Below, piece by piece: positions 18,654-27,998 of a stretch of DNA of 61,301 bases; within the stretch, counting starts at the first letter, position 1; each line of letters opens with the position of its first letter. The position numbers and the translations under genes were made by a program. The stretch lies in NCBI GenBank assembly GCA_021772565.1, contig JAJFLR010000042.1, positions 1-61,301 on the forward strand, given 5' to 3'. The notes below the pieces were generated by a model. That model did not search any database, was not told the origin of the DNA, and saw only the letters and a program-made list of their open reading frames with translations. The stretch comes from Opitutales bacterium. GTDB taxonomy: Bacteria; Verrucomicrobiota; Verrucomicrobiia; Opitutales; JAJFLR01.

Positions 18654-19688
18654 ATGAATAATCTGAAAAATAATATTTTACTACTGAAGGGCTCCGAAAT
18701 TGATCAACTGCTACTGAACCGAGAAAATGAAATTCTCGAAACTATCAAGCAAACATATCAAGCACATGCAAACGGCAATACCGTTATGCCTCCCAACGCC
18801 TATCTACGTTTTCCCAATATGGAAAAAGAACGTATTATTGCAAAACCAGCATATCTAGGAGAAAACTTTAATACTGCTGGAATAAAATGGATAGCTTCAT
18901 TTCCAAAAAATCTTGCATGTGGCATTGAACGGGCTTCAGCGACTTTGATACTCAACTCAGCTGAAAATGGTCATCCTACAGCCATCATGGAAAGTTCTAT
19001 TATTAGCGCAAAAAGAACTGCTTCCAGTGCCGCATTGGCAGCAAATTATATCTATCCCAATGAAAAAGTTACTCATATCGGTCTCGTAGGATGTGGTCTG
19101 ATTAATTTTGAAACTTTGCGCTTTCTAATATCTGTTTATCCGATGATTGAGACTGTTCACCTTGTTGATTTGAGTGAAGAGCGTGCTGAAATATTCAAGA
19201 ATAAATCGCTCAATTTGAATTCTAATCTAAACATTTATATTCATAAAGACTATAATAAGATAATCCCTCATGCTCAGATTATTGCATTTGGTACTACCGC
19301 AGTTCAACCGTTTGTAAATTCAGTAGAAGATCACTTACCCCATTCATTAATCCTACACACATCATTACGAGATTTAAAGTCAAACGTCATTATAAACGCA
19401 GATAATATTGTCGATGATATCGATCAGGTTTGTAGCAATCAAACATCTGTTCATTTAGCAGAACAGGAAATCGGTAGTAGAAAATTTATTCGTACAACGA
19501 TCGGTGACATATTAAATGAAAATGCAAAGCCATACGACAAAAATAAAAATCTTCATATATTTAGTCCATTTGGATTAGGAATTTTGGATATGGGACTCGC
19601 CCATTTAGTTGAACAGTTGGCACTTAAAAACAATATCGGAACAATTATCGAAGATTTTTTACCCGACTCATGGACAGAACGTAATTAA
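18654..19688 (+). CDS. sbnB: SbnB-type dehydrogenase, releases L-2,3-diaminopropionate
   Basis: A 344-residue member of the ornithine cyclodeaminase/mu-crystallin family. It shows GIKWIASFP near residue 76, MESSIISAKRTA, the Rossmann loop IGLVGCGLINFETLR and a C-terminal FSPFGLGILDMGLAH. Order and spacing match SbnB, which oxidatively hydrolyses the SbnA product with NAD+ to L-diaminopropionate, 2-oxoglutarate and ammonia. The gene is 37 bases after sbnA. It is separated by 132 bases from the next gene pair, which has its own conserved upstream sequence. Confidence 0.87.
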   Translation: MNNLKNNILLLKGSEIDQLLLNRENEILETIKQTYQAHANGNTVMPPNAYLRFPNMEKERIIAKPAYLGENFNTAGIKWIASFPKNLACGIERASATLILNSAENGHPTAIMESSIISAKRTASSAALAANYIYPNEKVTHIGLVGCGLINFETLRFLISVYPMIETVHLVDLSEERAEIFKNKSLNLNSNLNIYIHKDYNKIIPHAQIIAFGTTAVQPFVNSVEDHLPHSLILHTSLRDLKSNVIINADNIVDDIDQVCSNQTSVHLAEQEIGSRKFIRTTIGDILNENAKPYDKNKNLHIFSPFGLGILDMGLAHLVEQLALKNNIGTIIEDFLPDSWTERN

Positions 19689-19820
19689 TTTATTAAAGTC
19701 ATAGATTTATTTAGGGCTTTGATATTAGTGATTACAATGAATACACTGAGTGATATCTTGACTCACAACAGAAAGGCTATCAACTATTTGGATAAATATT
19801 TTATTTGAAAAATAAAATTC

Positions 19821-21086
19821 ATGCAAGAAAACATAGAATGCTTACGATGTCTCATATGCGGAAAAGAATACGCACCAGATGATGTACAGTATATTTGCCC
19901 TGATCACAATCTTGATGGAACGTTAGATGTAAATTATAATTACGATAACATTAAAAAAATATTTGACCTTCATACTCTTAAAAAAAACCTGGATTTTTCC
20001 ATGTGGCGATACAAGTCGTTAATGCCAATTACAGAAAACATAAGCCCTCCCCCTCTTCGCGTTGGATGGACACCCCTGTATCATTCCAATCATTTTGTAA
20101 ATAAATTTAATTTAAAAAACGTTTGGATAAAAGATGAAGGGCAACAACCAACCGGTTCACTGAAAGATAGAGCGAGCGCACTAGCTATTGTTAAAGCTCA
20201 AGAAGCAAAAGCAACTATTATTGCGACTGCCAGTACGGGAAACGCTGGTGCAGCTCTCAGCGGCCTGTCAGCCAGTGCCAATCAAAAAAATATTATCTTT
20301 CTTCCTGAATCCGCACCTCGAGCAAAAATTGCCCAGTTACAAGTTTATGGCTCAACAATCATTTTGGTTAATGGTTCATATGATGATGCCTTCAATTTAT
20401 GTAGAAGCGCCTGTGAACTATACGGCTGGTATAATCGCAATACCGGGTATAATCCATATATGTCTGAAGGTAAGAAAACTGTAGCCTATGAAATTTGTGA
20501 GCAATTAATCTGGAATGCCCCCGATCTAATAATTGTCAGTGTTGGAGATGGGTGTATCATTGGTGCAGTTCATAAAGGCTTAAAAGATTTACTCGCATTG
20601 GGCTGGATAAATAAAATGCCGCGTCTAGTTGGTGTTCAAGCTGCCGGCAGTAATTATCTCACTCAAGCTTGGGAGAATGATGAATATCTGCAAATCAAAC
20701 CTGCCATCAAAGCAAATACAATTGCGGACAGTATTTCAGCTGGTCTACCCCGAGATCGATTTAAGGCAATGAATGCAGTGACTCAATCTGACGGCGTTTT
20801 TGTAACAGTAACAGATGATGAAATACTTGCGGCAATTCCTGAACTAGCTAGCAATACGGGGGTGTTTGCTGAACCGGCGGGCGCTGCATCTCTTGCAGGA
20901 TTAAAAAAATGTTTAGAGAAAAATTTAATAAAGTCTGATGAAAATGTAGTTTTAATTAATACCGGAAATGGGTTAAAGGATATTAAGAGTTCTCAACAAG
21001 CTATCGATAAATTTAAATCAACTGCTCACCTTGTAAATCCAGATATTCAAGCTCTGAAAAGTATCGAAAAATTTTTTCCAATTTAA
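19821..21086 (+). CDS. threonine-synthase-like PLP enzyme, copy 1
   Basis: A 421-residue fold-type II PLP enzyme. The N-terminal zinc-ribbon-like segment has C10, C13, C26 and H29 (LRCLICGKEY ... YICPDH). Then come GWTPLY, the PLP lysine K115 in QQPTGSLKDRAS, the phosphate loop STGNAGAALSG, SVGDGCIIGAVHKGLKDL and AEPAGAASLAGL. The family includes threonine synthase (O-phosphohomoserine), archaeal cysteate synthase (O-phosphoserine plus sulfite) and diaminobutyrate-forming relatives. Linkage to sbnAB and to a racemase argues for a specialised role, possibly beta-replacement on an O-phospho amino acid, rather than threonine supply. The racemase gene follows after 15 bases. It shares an identical 117-bp tract with copy 2. 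Confidence 0.82.
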   Translation: MQENIECLRCLICGKEYAPDDVQYICPDHNLDGTLDVNYNYDNIKKIFDLHTLKKNLDFSMWRYKSLMPITENISPPPLRVGWTPLYHSNHFVNKFNLKNVWIKDEGQQPTGSLKDRASALAIVKAQEAKATIIATASTGNAGAALSGLSASANQKNIIFLPESAPRAKIAQLQVYGSTIILVNGSYDDAFNLCRSACELYGWYNRNTGYNPYMSEGKKTVAYEICEQLIWNAPDLIIVSVGDGCIIGAVHKGLKDLLALGWINKMPRLVGVQAAGSNYLTQAWENDEYLQIKPAIKANTIADSISAGLPRDRFKAMNAVTQSDGVFVTVTDDEILAAIPELASNTGVFAEPAGAASLAGLKKCLEKNLIKSDENVVLINTGNGLKDIKSSQQAIDKFKSTAHLVNPDIQALKSIEKFFPI

Positions 21087-21101
21087 TGTTTTTATTTAGC
21101 T

Positions 21102-22232
21102 ATGACATCGATTGATCAATATCTGGCTAAAGAAATATCCCTCAAGCATCTTGAACTACATTTGCTAAATTTACCTGAGAAGGAATCTTTTTTATCATCT
21201 GTAGGTAGAAGAAACTCAAAACAAATTCTTATTATTAAGTGGATTGATAAAGACAACAATAACGGCTATGGAGAATGTTCATGTCGCACAGATCCTTACT
21301 ATTCAGCTGAATTTGTTGATGCTTCTATTATTCTAATAAAAAATTTTGTGATGTCTGGGTTGAAGGAGCAATTTACTGTTAAAGCTGTTTTAAGTTATCT
21401 CAATAAAATTAGAGGATGGAACTTCACTAAAGCAGGAATTGAAGCAGCAATGCATGACCTGATCAAAAATCGAGACAACGAACATATTCTCGATTGCTGG
21501 AATAAAAGTAAATTGGAAACCGTTTCTGTCGGAGTATCTATTGGCATTCAAAAAAATAATGATGAATTAAAACGTATAGCAGAAACTGCAATTGATGATG
21601 GTTATAAACGTTTAAAATTTAAAGTTCATCCAAGTTATAAATTGAACTTGGACTACCTAAATCTTCTTTCCCATAAAACAAAAATAAGTTTTGACGCCAA
21701 CGGTTCATTTGAATCTGCGGACTTTGAATATTTAAAAGAGATTTCTCAATTTAACACACCTATAGAACAACCCTTTGCACTGCATCGAATTGACCTTGTT
21801 AAAAAAGCTAAAGAACAAATTGAAAATTTCAAAATTTGCTATGACGAAGAAGTCGAATGCCTGGGCGACCTGATGAAACTCAATCAACTAAAAATAATTG
21901 ATGAGCTCAATATCAAGCCAGGTAGAGCTGGAGGTATCTACAACAGTATAAAAATTGCAAATTACTGCTTTGAAAAACAAATCCCATGTTGGGTTGGCGG
22001 TATGTTTGAAACAGGCATCGGACGATCATTAAATTTGTCCTTTGCCGCACGACTACAGAATGAAACTATTCATGATTTGAGTCCACCAAGCTATTATTTT
22101 GAAGAAGACATTTTAATAAATCCAATCAATTTGATAGCGGGAACTATTGATTCCATGCAGATAGAAAATGTAATTATTGACGAAAAAAGATTAGAAAGAT
22201 TTACAGTCGAAAAGATTATTCTCAGTAAGTAG
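21102..22232 (+). CDS. enolase-superfamily enzyme, N-acylamino acid racemase/OSBS-like, copy 1
   Basis: A 376-residue muconate-lactonizing-type enolase-superfamily member. It has the capping domain (YGECSCRTDPYY; AGIEAAMHDL), then a barrel with the KxK pair K172/K174 in RLKFKV. Metal ligands are D198 (FDANGSF), E222 (IEQPF) and D248 (CYDEEVE), and the opposing base is K272 in NIKPGR. WVGGMFETGIGRSLN is typical of the o-succinylbenzoate synthase/N-succinylamino acid racemase branch. Two lysines facing each other allow 1,1-proton transfer, hence racemisation of an N-acyl amino acid or dipeptide. OSBS in menaquinone synthesis is an alternative, but no other men gene is near. All catalytic residues are kept here, unlike copy 2. 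Confidence 0.82.
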   Translation: MTSIDQYLAKEISLKHLELHLLNLPEKESFLSSVGRRNSKQILIIKWIDKDNNNGYGECSCRTDPYYSAEFVDASIILIKNFVMSGLKEQFTVKAVLSYLNKIRGWNFTKAGIEAAMHDLIKNRDNEHILDCWNKSKLETVSVGVSIGIQKNNDELKRIAETAIDDGYKRLKFKVHPSYKLNLDYLNLLSHKTKISFDANGSFESADFEYLKEISQFNTPIEQPFALHRIDLVKKAKEQIENFKICYDEEVECLGDLMKLNQLKIIDELNIKPGRAGGIYNSIKIANYCFEKQIPCWVGGMFETGIGRSLNLSFAARLQNETIHDLSPPSYYFEEDILINPINLIAGTIDSMQIENVIIDEKRLERFTVEKIILSK

Positions 22233-22375
22233 AATATATACGATTGTCGTTAAAGAAAAAATTAAACTAGATTGTATAAATTTATTTAACTTTATTTCTT
22301 GCCTAATGAGTAATCTGGTTATTATGAATATCAAGATATATTAAGTAATCTGAAAATACCTTTTCGCTACCTGCA

Positions 22376-25300
22376 ATGATTTATAAACAAAATATTGGAA
22401 GACCGATTTATAATCCCAATATACTGAAACTTATAGGTATTAGTTTATTGATGCTGTGTCTTTACAAGACAGGCCGGTCTCAGAATGATTTTCCCAAGGA
22501 TGATAATACACCGCTGCCAGAACTACACCTCCTTGAAAATGACAAGCTATTGAAAATGGCTGAGTCTATGATACAACATGCATATTATTCATATTTAGCA
22601 GAATTACGCGGTTATTCAAAAAGTGAAATTCATATTAAGCAGACAAATCAGCAAGCAAATTCTCTTAAATTACCAACCGCATTATCAATACCGGATGAAG
22701 CACTCCCTCTTGAAATAAAACGTAATCAATTGAATCAATCAAAAATATGGCTTGAGACAAATCAACAACAGTTAAAACTACTGGAAGCACAAAAGGTATA
22801 TTTAGAAAAGCACATTGCACAAATTACAACGACTCAGTTATCTGCCAATTTACTATTGAAAGCTTTTGACGACATAAAAGTTTTTCTGCTGGAAATAAAT
22901 CTCCGTTTAAGTGACAGAACTTTGATGGCGAATGAGGTACCTACTGCTTTGTATGAAGATAAGTTAGCAAGTATGAAACTAAACGTCTGGGATCAACCTG
23001 CGAGACTAACTCGAGATTTAGAAAAATACGAAAATATTATTAAAACAACTGTTGAACGAATCAGCAAAGTTCATAAAAACATCTTGGAAGCAACAACGAG
23101 TCTTACAGACGCAGAAGAAATATATAGCGAGGAACTCAAACGTCAAAATCTGAAGCAAGACTATATAATAAAACCACCTCAACAATTGTTGAGAGAGTTG
23201 GTGAAATCTCAAGAGGAATTGATTTGGTTAAATGGCACATTTAATCTTTCTTACCGTCGTTTTCACCGGTTGCAAAAGCAAAGCAACGATATCCGTGTGC
23301 AATTGGAGTCTCTTTCACCCCCTAAGTTTCAAGACTCTCAGTTGGATTCAACGAAAATTGAGGAGAGCATCAAGGCAACAATTACTCATGAAAAGAAACG
23401 TATTAAAAAATTAGGGGGACTAAAAGAAGTTTTAGTAAAAATGATTGATCAAGTAAAAAATTATCAGGCCGACGATATTGTGCTGAATGAACATTTATTC
23501 AGAATGCAGGTGTTGACCGGTGTAGTTGAAGAATTGACGAAAGAAGGAACTCTGCCAAAAAAAGATCTTCCGAAACTGACCTCATCCAAAACACTCACAG
23601 ACCGAATAAATACTAACGATAAAATTCGCGAAGACGTCCTTTTAATAATGAGTAAAACAGGGGAACAACTGTTAGACTTGGACCAACAAATAGACAACAC
23701 TTTGACCGCTCATAAAGATGCCGAAGATCGTTTATCAAAATTTCTAATGGAACAAATATTAGCGAAGCAAGCCCGGCAGTGGGACTCCGAGCTTAAGCAA
23801 CTCGAGCCATCGAATTTGATAAAACGATTTAAAGATAACGCGGATGCCATCAAACAAAATTCAGCGAAATTAGAAAAGTCCGAAAAAAGTTACCAACAGC
23901 TGCAATCAGACACCCAAAAGGCCGGGAAACAATTGCAAACGGTGAAAGACCCTTTATTACGTTCTATTCAACAAGAGTCTTCGGTAGAGTATAAAGCTAT
24001 CCTTGAAAAACTTTTTGAGGGTACAGATTTAAAACAACCTGAAAATCTCCAACCGGCCACAGCCCATCGCACCGATGAGAAGTCTTTGTCAATTGAGGAA
24101 ATAACTATCGATAATCGACAATATCAAAAAATAATTTCTACACAAATTCGTAACATTGAAGAACTGCAAAAGTATCGTCTCGAATTATTGGAGACAATGA
24201 AGGAATTGGAGAAAAAAACAAGCCACCTTGCCAAGGGTTCACAGCAAGCCGGCAAGTTATCTTTGCAGCATTATGCCATTGCTATAGAATTAAAAAAGCG
24301 TCTAGGCCAACAACAGCTGCAAAGTGACGAAATTCCGGATGGCATCACAGATGCCTTGCAAAAAGAACGAATTAGCAAGTTTGAGAATAAATCTATTAAA
24401 TTGTCGAATGAACAAAACAGCCTGGGTCAGCAAATTATAATTCTAAGTCAACCGGTAAAGACATTGCCGGAACAAAAACAAATCCTCGGTAATATTCTGG
24501 AAGCAATTGGTAAACGTTTGGATATACAGCAAGATTGGCGAAAATTAGTAATGCATCTGGAAGCAGGAAGACAGGCCTTATCAGAAATAGAAAAGAAAAC
24601 GCTTGAGCAAGATGCCCTTCGCTTAATGGAATCTGAAACAACCTGGCAGGAATCCATGCTTGGTTTCGTACCTTCTGATCGTGCTGAAAATCTTACTCAG
24701 CTCATGCAGTCCCTATACCAGGAATGGATTGAGTTAGAGGGTAATCAAAAAAATCTCCAGACACAAAAAGATAAACTGGAGCAGTTAATTCAGTCAGTAG
24801 GTGAGGAGGAAACGATCATTTCCCAACTCATGCCGTTATTACAGCAACAAGTCACCCAACTCACTGAAACTTACAACAAAGAATATACCGAAATTAAAAC
24901 TCGAATATTACACTTAAAAGCGTCGGAACAGCACAAAAATAAATCTGAAGCCATTGCACAACAACTCAACCGGCTTTTTACTCAATACCTGCAAATTGCA
25001 GCTACCCATCAATGGATACAACTCTTTGAATTACGACTATCTGCCGAAAGTCTTGGCGCAGTTCTTGATGACTACCAACAGCAATTGGGAGACTTTAATA
25101 TCAAAACCGCAACCATTGAACGGCGCTTTGACTTTTTAAAAGGACACACAAATAATAATTCAGCGAAATTACCCTCTGAAGAAACACCCAAATCCGACAT
25201 GCATAAAATCCGTTTTTCACAGGGAGAAATCGGTGTACTACGTGCAGAACGCAAGAAAATACTCAGTCAGGAAGTTATCTGGGTCTTGGGAAAAATCGGG

Positions 25301-26119
25301 ATTATTATCGTTAGTGCTTTGCTACTCGTAACTTTACTTAATTGGATCATTTCACGAATGTTGAAACGTGCGCATGAGAGGAATGCCACTGCGCATAATA
25401 TATTTGCGTTGTCCTTTATGAATGCCTTTTTAAAATTCACTATATGGGTTATCGCTATCATTATCTTATTTAGTGTGCTGGGGTTTCATGTAGGAACGAT
25501 TATGGCCGGTCTGGGTATTGGCGGTTTAGCAGTTGCTATGGCTGCCAGAGAGACACTGGCAAATATTCTGGGAGGATTTTTACTTTTCTTTGAATCTCCT
25601 TTCTCGATTGGAGATGTCATAAAAATCGGGTCTAACACTGCAAAAGTTACCGGCTTAACATGGCGAACCACACGGCTGATAACCGGTTTTGGCTATTCTT
25701 ACAGTATTCCCAACTGTCAAGTCACTGAGGCAACGATCAAAAATTATACCCACACAACGCCCCCCGGAGATTTCTTTCTCGTTTATGTTTCTGCCAAATA
25801 TGATCCCCAAATTGTGATTCCCGTGATAAATCAGGCCCTCGCAGAGTGTAGTACCGTTTTGCAAGATGAGCCTAAAGGAACCTGGGTAGCAGAGGAAAGC
25901 ATGCTGGGAAATATGACCGTTATGGCTTACTGGCCTTGGTGGTCACTGCAAGACTATCACAAACGTAACGGCGTACGAAATGAAGTATGGCAGATGATTT
26001 GGAAGCACCTAAACAAGGCGGGTATTGGGATGGAGATTAAACCATTTAATCAGGATGCTCCATTAACCATGGAAATGAAAACCCTACCTGTTGAAATTGA
26101 AAAACGAATTTCAAGTTAG
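22376..26119 (+). CDS. giant MscS-family mechanosensitive channel (MscK/MscM-like)
   Basis: A 1247-residue protein. A signal-like hydrophobic segment (about residues 17-35) precedes roughly 900 residues of Gln/Glu/Lys-rich helix and coiled coil that should be periplasmic. The C-terminal part has two hydrophobic helices (IIIVSALLLVTLLNW; FTIWVIAIIILFSVLG) and the pore-lining helix GLGIGGLAVAMAARETLANI. The MscS beta-domain follows (ESPFSIGDVIKIG; TTRLITGFGYSYSIPN). It would open under membrane tension to release solutes on osmotic downshock. It lies 143 bases after the racemase on the same strand. Only three C-terminal membrane helices are clear, fewer than in E. coli MscK. Confidence 0.88.
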   Translation: MIYKQNIGRPIYNPNILKLIGISLLMLCLYKTGRSQNDFPKDDNTPLPELHLLENDKLLKMAESMIQHAYYSYLAELRGYSKSEIHIKQTNQQANSLKLPTALSIPDEALPLEIKRNQLNQSKIWLETNQQQLKLLEAQKVYLEKHIAQITTTQLSANLLLKAFDDIKVFLLEINLRLSDRTLMANEVPTALYEDKLASMKLNVWDQPARLTRDLEKYENIIKTTVERISKVHKNILEATTSLTDAEEIYSEELKRQNLKQDYIIKPPQQLLRELVKSQEELIWLNGTFNLSYRRFHRLQKQSNDIRVQLESLSPPKFQDSQLDSTKIEESIKATITHEKKRIKKLGGLKEVLVKMIDQVKNYQADDIVLNEHLFRMQVLTGVVEELTKEGTLPKKDLPKLTSSKTLTDRINTNDKIREDVLLIMSKTGEQLLDLDQQIDNTLTAHKDAEDRLSKFLMEQILAKQARQWDSELKQLEPSNLIKRFKDNADAIKQNSAKLEKSEKSYQQLQSDTQKAGKQLQTVKDPLLRSIQQESSVEYKAILEKLFEGTDLKQPENLQPATAHRTDEKSLSIEEITIDNRQYQKIISTQIRNIEELQKYRLELLETMKELEKKTSHLAKGSQQAGKLSLQHYAIAIELKKRLGQQQLQSDEIPDGITDALQKERISKFENKSIKLSNEQNSLGQQIIILSQPVKTLPEQKQILGNILEAIGKRLDIQQDWRKLVMHLEAGRQALSEIEKKTLEQDALRLMESETTWQESMLGFVPSDRAENLTQLMQSLYQEWIELEGNQKNLQTQKDKLEQLIQSVGEEETIISQLMPLLQQQVTQLTETYNKEYTEIKTRILHLKASEQHKNKSEAIAQQLNRLFTQYLQIAATHQWIQLFELRLSAESLGAVLDDYQQQLGDFNIKTATIERRFDFLKGHTNNNSAKLPSEETPKSDMHKIRFSQGEIGVLRAERKKILSQEVIWVLGKIGIIIVSALLLVTLLNWIISRMLKRAHERNATAHNIFALSFMNAFLKFTIWVIAIIILFSVLGFHVGTIMAGLGIGGLAVAMAARETLANILGGFLLFFESPFSIGDVIKIGSNTAKVTGLTWRTTRLITGFGYSYSIPNCQVTEATIKNYTHTTPPGDFFLVYVSAKYDPQIVIPVINQALAECSTVLQDEPKGTWVAEESMLGNMTVMAYWPWWSLQDYHKRNGVRNEVWQMIWKHLNKAGIGMEIKPFNQDAPLTMEMKTLPVEIEKRISS

Positions 26120-26139
26120 TATTCAAATAAAATGTCAGA

Positions 26140-26343
26140 TTCTATTATATCAGAACACCTAAATAAAACATAAATGCTGACTTGCTTGTTGTTGAGAAAA
26201 ATAAAGACATGAAGCACACTAAAGAACTTGCGGAAAAACATGGTTATTTTGATATTTAATCAGTATGATAATCCACAAACCTACTATCTCAGTTTAGCCC
26301 CTGAAATATGGCAGCAAACCGAGCATAAAATCAAAGTAAACTA
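26140..26343 (+). pseudogene. frameshifted gene remnant of unknown family
   Basis: Two overlapping frames look like one protein split by a frameshift. The first reads NADLLVVEKNKDMKHTKELA then EKHGYFDI before TAA. The second continues FNQYDNPQTYYLSLAPEI then WQQTEHKIKVN to TAA at 26341-26343, just before the methyltransferase start. Amino-acid composition is protein-like in each half, but neither half has a good start and I do not recognise the family. Confidence 0.35.
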
Positions 26344-26347
26344 ATCA

Positions 26348-27025
26348 ATGTATAAAATTAGCACAATCAAAGCTGATAGACAAGGTGATGAAATTTTTAA
26401 TCTGGAACTTGCCGATGGCACCACCAAAGAATTACATATATGGGATTATAAAATATTGTATAGCTACCCAAACCTTTATCAAAGTTTAATTATCGATTAC
26501 CTGGATTGCCGGGTTTATGAAGCAATCGGTGATTTGTTAAACTCAGTTATTGAAAAAGGTGCGACATTAAGAATATTAGATATTGCTTGCGGTAGTGGAC
26601 TAATGGGAAAACGATTAAGAGAAAACCATCAGTTTACAGTAGATTATCTTGCCGGTATTGAAATTCTACCCGAAGCCTTGACAGCATTAGAGCGTGATAC
26701 TCCAAATATTTATGATAGATGTTTTTTATCGGAACAAGATGATTTATCTCAGCTAAAAACCAAAAATATAAATTGTATGATCATATGCGGAGCAGCCAGT
26801 CATATGACATTAGAAAATTATAAAAGTTATCTCAGTTTATTATCGGAGGAGACCTTTATTGCCTTTAATTTGATTGGCGACCCTTTGCAGCAACATCGCA
26901 GAGAGATTTTGCAGTGGATGAATGAAAATTATCAACTCCTTAAAAATAAACCCTATCGGCATAGAAAATTAATGAATGGAAGTTATATTCACCATGAAGT
27001 ATTTGTTTATTGTCAGAAAATATAA
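26348..27025 (+). CDS. class I SAM-dependent methyltransferase
   Basis: A 225-residue protein with the Rossmann motif I ILDIACGSGLMGKRL (about residues 76-90), motif II-like LAGIEILPEAL, and a following MIICGAASHM. The layout is that of small-molecule methyltransferases and TPR-methyltransferase relatives. The substrate cannot be assigned. It starts five bases after the preceding remnant and ends five bases before the third racemase scrap, so its surroundings have been rearranged. Confidence 0.8.
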   Translation: MYKISTIKADRQGDEIFNLELADGTTKELHIWDYKILYSYPNLYQSLIIDYLDCRVYEAIGDLLNSVIEKGATLRILDIACGSGLMGKRLRENHQFTVDYLAGIEILPEALTALERDTPNIYDRCFLSEQDDLSQLKTKNINCMIICGAASHMTLENYKSYLSLLSEETFIAFNLIGDPLQQHRREILQWMNENYQLLKNKPYRHRKLMNGSYIHHEVFVYCQKI

Positions 27026-27030
27026 ATTCG

Positions 27031-27162
27031 GTAGAAAAGGCCAAAGACCAATTTGCAAATTGCAAAATCTGCTATGACGAAGGAATCGAAGGTCTCGGTG
27101 ACTTCATGAAACTTAAGCGACTAAAAATAATTGATGAGCTCAATATAAAACCGGGCCGAGTC
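27031..27162 (+). pseudogene. third, short remnant of the racemase gene
   Basis: About 130 bases align with the middle of the two racemase genes. They read VEKAKDQFANCKICYDEGIE then GLGDFMKLKRLKIIDELNIK and PGRV before a stop. The match corresponds to residues around 233-276 of copy 1. A fainter echo of the later HDLSPP region may lie near 27284-27300. It shows that the racemase unit was present a third time, or was moved through this position. Confidence 0.75.
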
Positions 27163-27467
27163 TGATGTATGTTCAGAACTCAGTAATTTGAACGTTATAC
27201 TTATTTAAGAGTCCACGCTAAACGAGGCTACGAATCGATAAAATCAATGGAGTATTGGAAGAATATACTGGACGGTTAGTGCATGATTGCCTGAGTTCAT
27301 ACTTTATTTTTATTTGACAAATAATTTTTCAATTAATCATAATTACCTTATGACAAAATCATGGAAAATGATTTCAAATATAAGTGTTAGTAGGATGGAA
27401 AAATTTTCCATTTATTAATGTTGTCAACTAACCTAATTTATACTGACCTTCACAATATGAAATCATT
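27163..27467. other. spacer upstream of the cysteine dioxygenase gene
   Basis: No gene is seen. A possible promoter consists of TTGACA near 27316 and CATAAT 18 bases further. The stretch before it may be further decayed racemase sequence. Confidence 0.35.
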
Positions 27468-27998
27468 ATGACAATAAAAATTGATACCCTAGTCACAGAA
27501 CTCATAGAAGCGTCCGAGGTTAGTCCGGACATTACAATTGAGTGCTTTAAGAGTTACACTTTTGATTTTAAAAGCATTGAAAAATATGGCTCTTGGTTGC
27601 CGAAAGATTATACTAGAAACCTAATACATCGAACAAATAAATTTGAACTGATTCTTCTTTGCTGGGACGGCAATGCCAATACGCTTCCCCATGACCATAA
27701 TGGTCATTTTTGCGCCATGCACATCATAGCAGGAAAATTAACAGAAAGAATTATCCCGGGAAAGGGAAATTGCCGTGTACCAGGGAAGAATCATACCTAT
27801 AATGAAGGAGATTTTAGTTTAATAGATCATAGCGATCGAATACATTCCATTTGCAATCTGAGCGAAGAACGTGCTGTTTCTCTACATCTATACATGCCTC
27901 CAATAGACGTCTGTAGTATTTATCAGGATAATGGACAAAAATTAAAAACCAAGAAACTAAGTTACACCACAAAAAGGAATTACAAAAATTATGAATAG
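27468..27998 (+). CDS. cysteine dioxygenase-type thiol dioxygenase
   Basis: A 176-residue cupin iron enzyme that oxidises a thiol, typically cysteine, to its sulfinate. The three iron ligands are H75 and H77 in PHDHNGHFC and H126 in RIHSI. The substrate-clamping YTRNL (Y48, R50) and H140 in SLHLYMPP are kept. Both partners of the Cys-Tyr crosslink known from mammalian CDO are in the right places (C82 and Y142). Many bacterial CDOs lack that Cys, so this is a complete, animal-like set. The stop overlaps the next start by eight bases, which couples it to the methyltransferase. Confidence 0.9.
   Translation: MTIKIDTLVTELIEASEVSPDITIECFKSYTFDFKSIEKYGSWLPKDYTRNLIHRTNKFELILLCWDGNANTLPHDHNGHFCAMHIIAGKLTERIIPGKGNCRVPGKNHTYNEGDFSLIDHSDRIHSICNLSEERAVSLHLYMPPIDVCSIYQDNGQKLKTKKLSYTTKRNYKNYE

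Larger units (their letters stand above)
19750..22232 (+). repeat. duplicated two-gene unit, copy 1 (upstream region + PLP enzyme + racemase)
   Basis: Homologous at nucleotide level to 30508-32784. Similarity begins in the upstream region at AGTGATATCTTGACTCACAAC, about 70 bases before the first start codon, and runs through both genes. So the unit duplicated with its control region. Identity is uneven: 117 bases (20321-20437) are identical to 31074-31190 within otherwise clearly diverged DNA. Confidence 0.9.
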
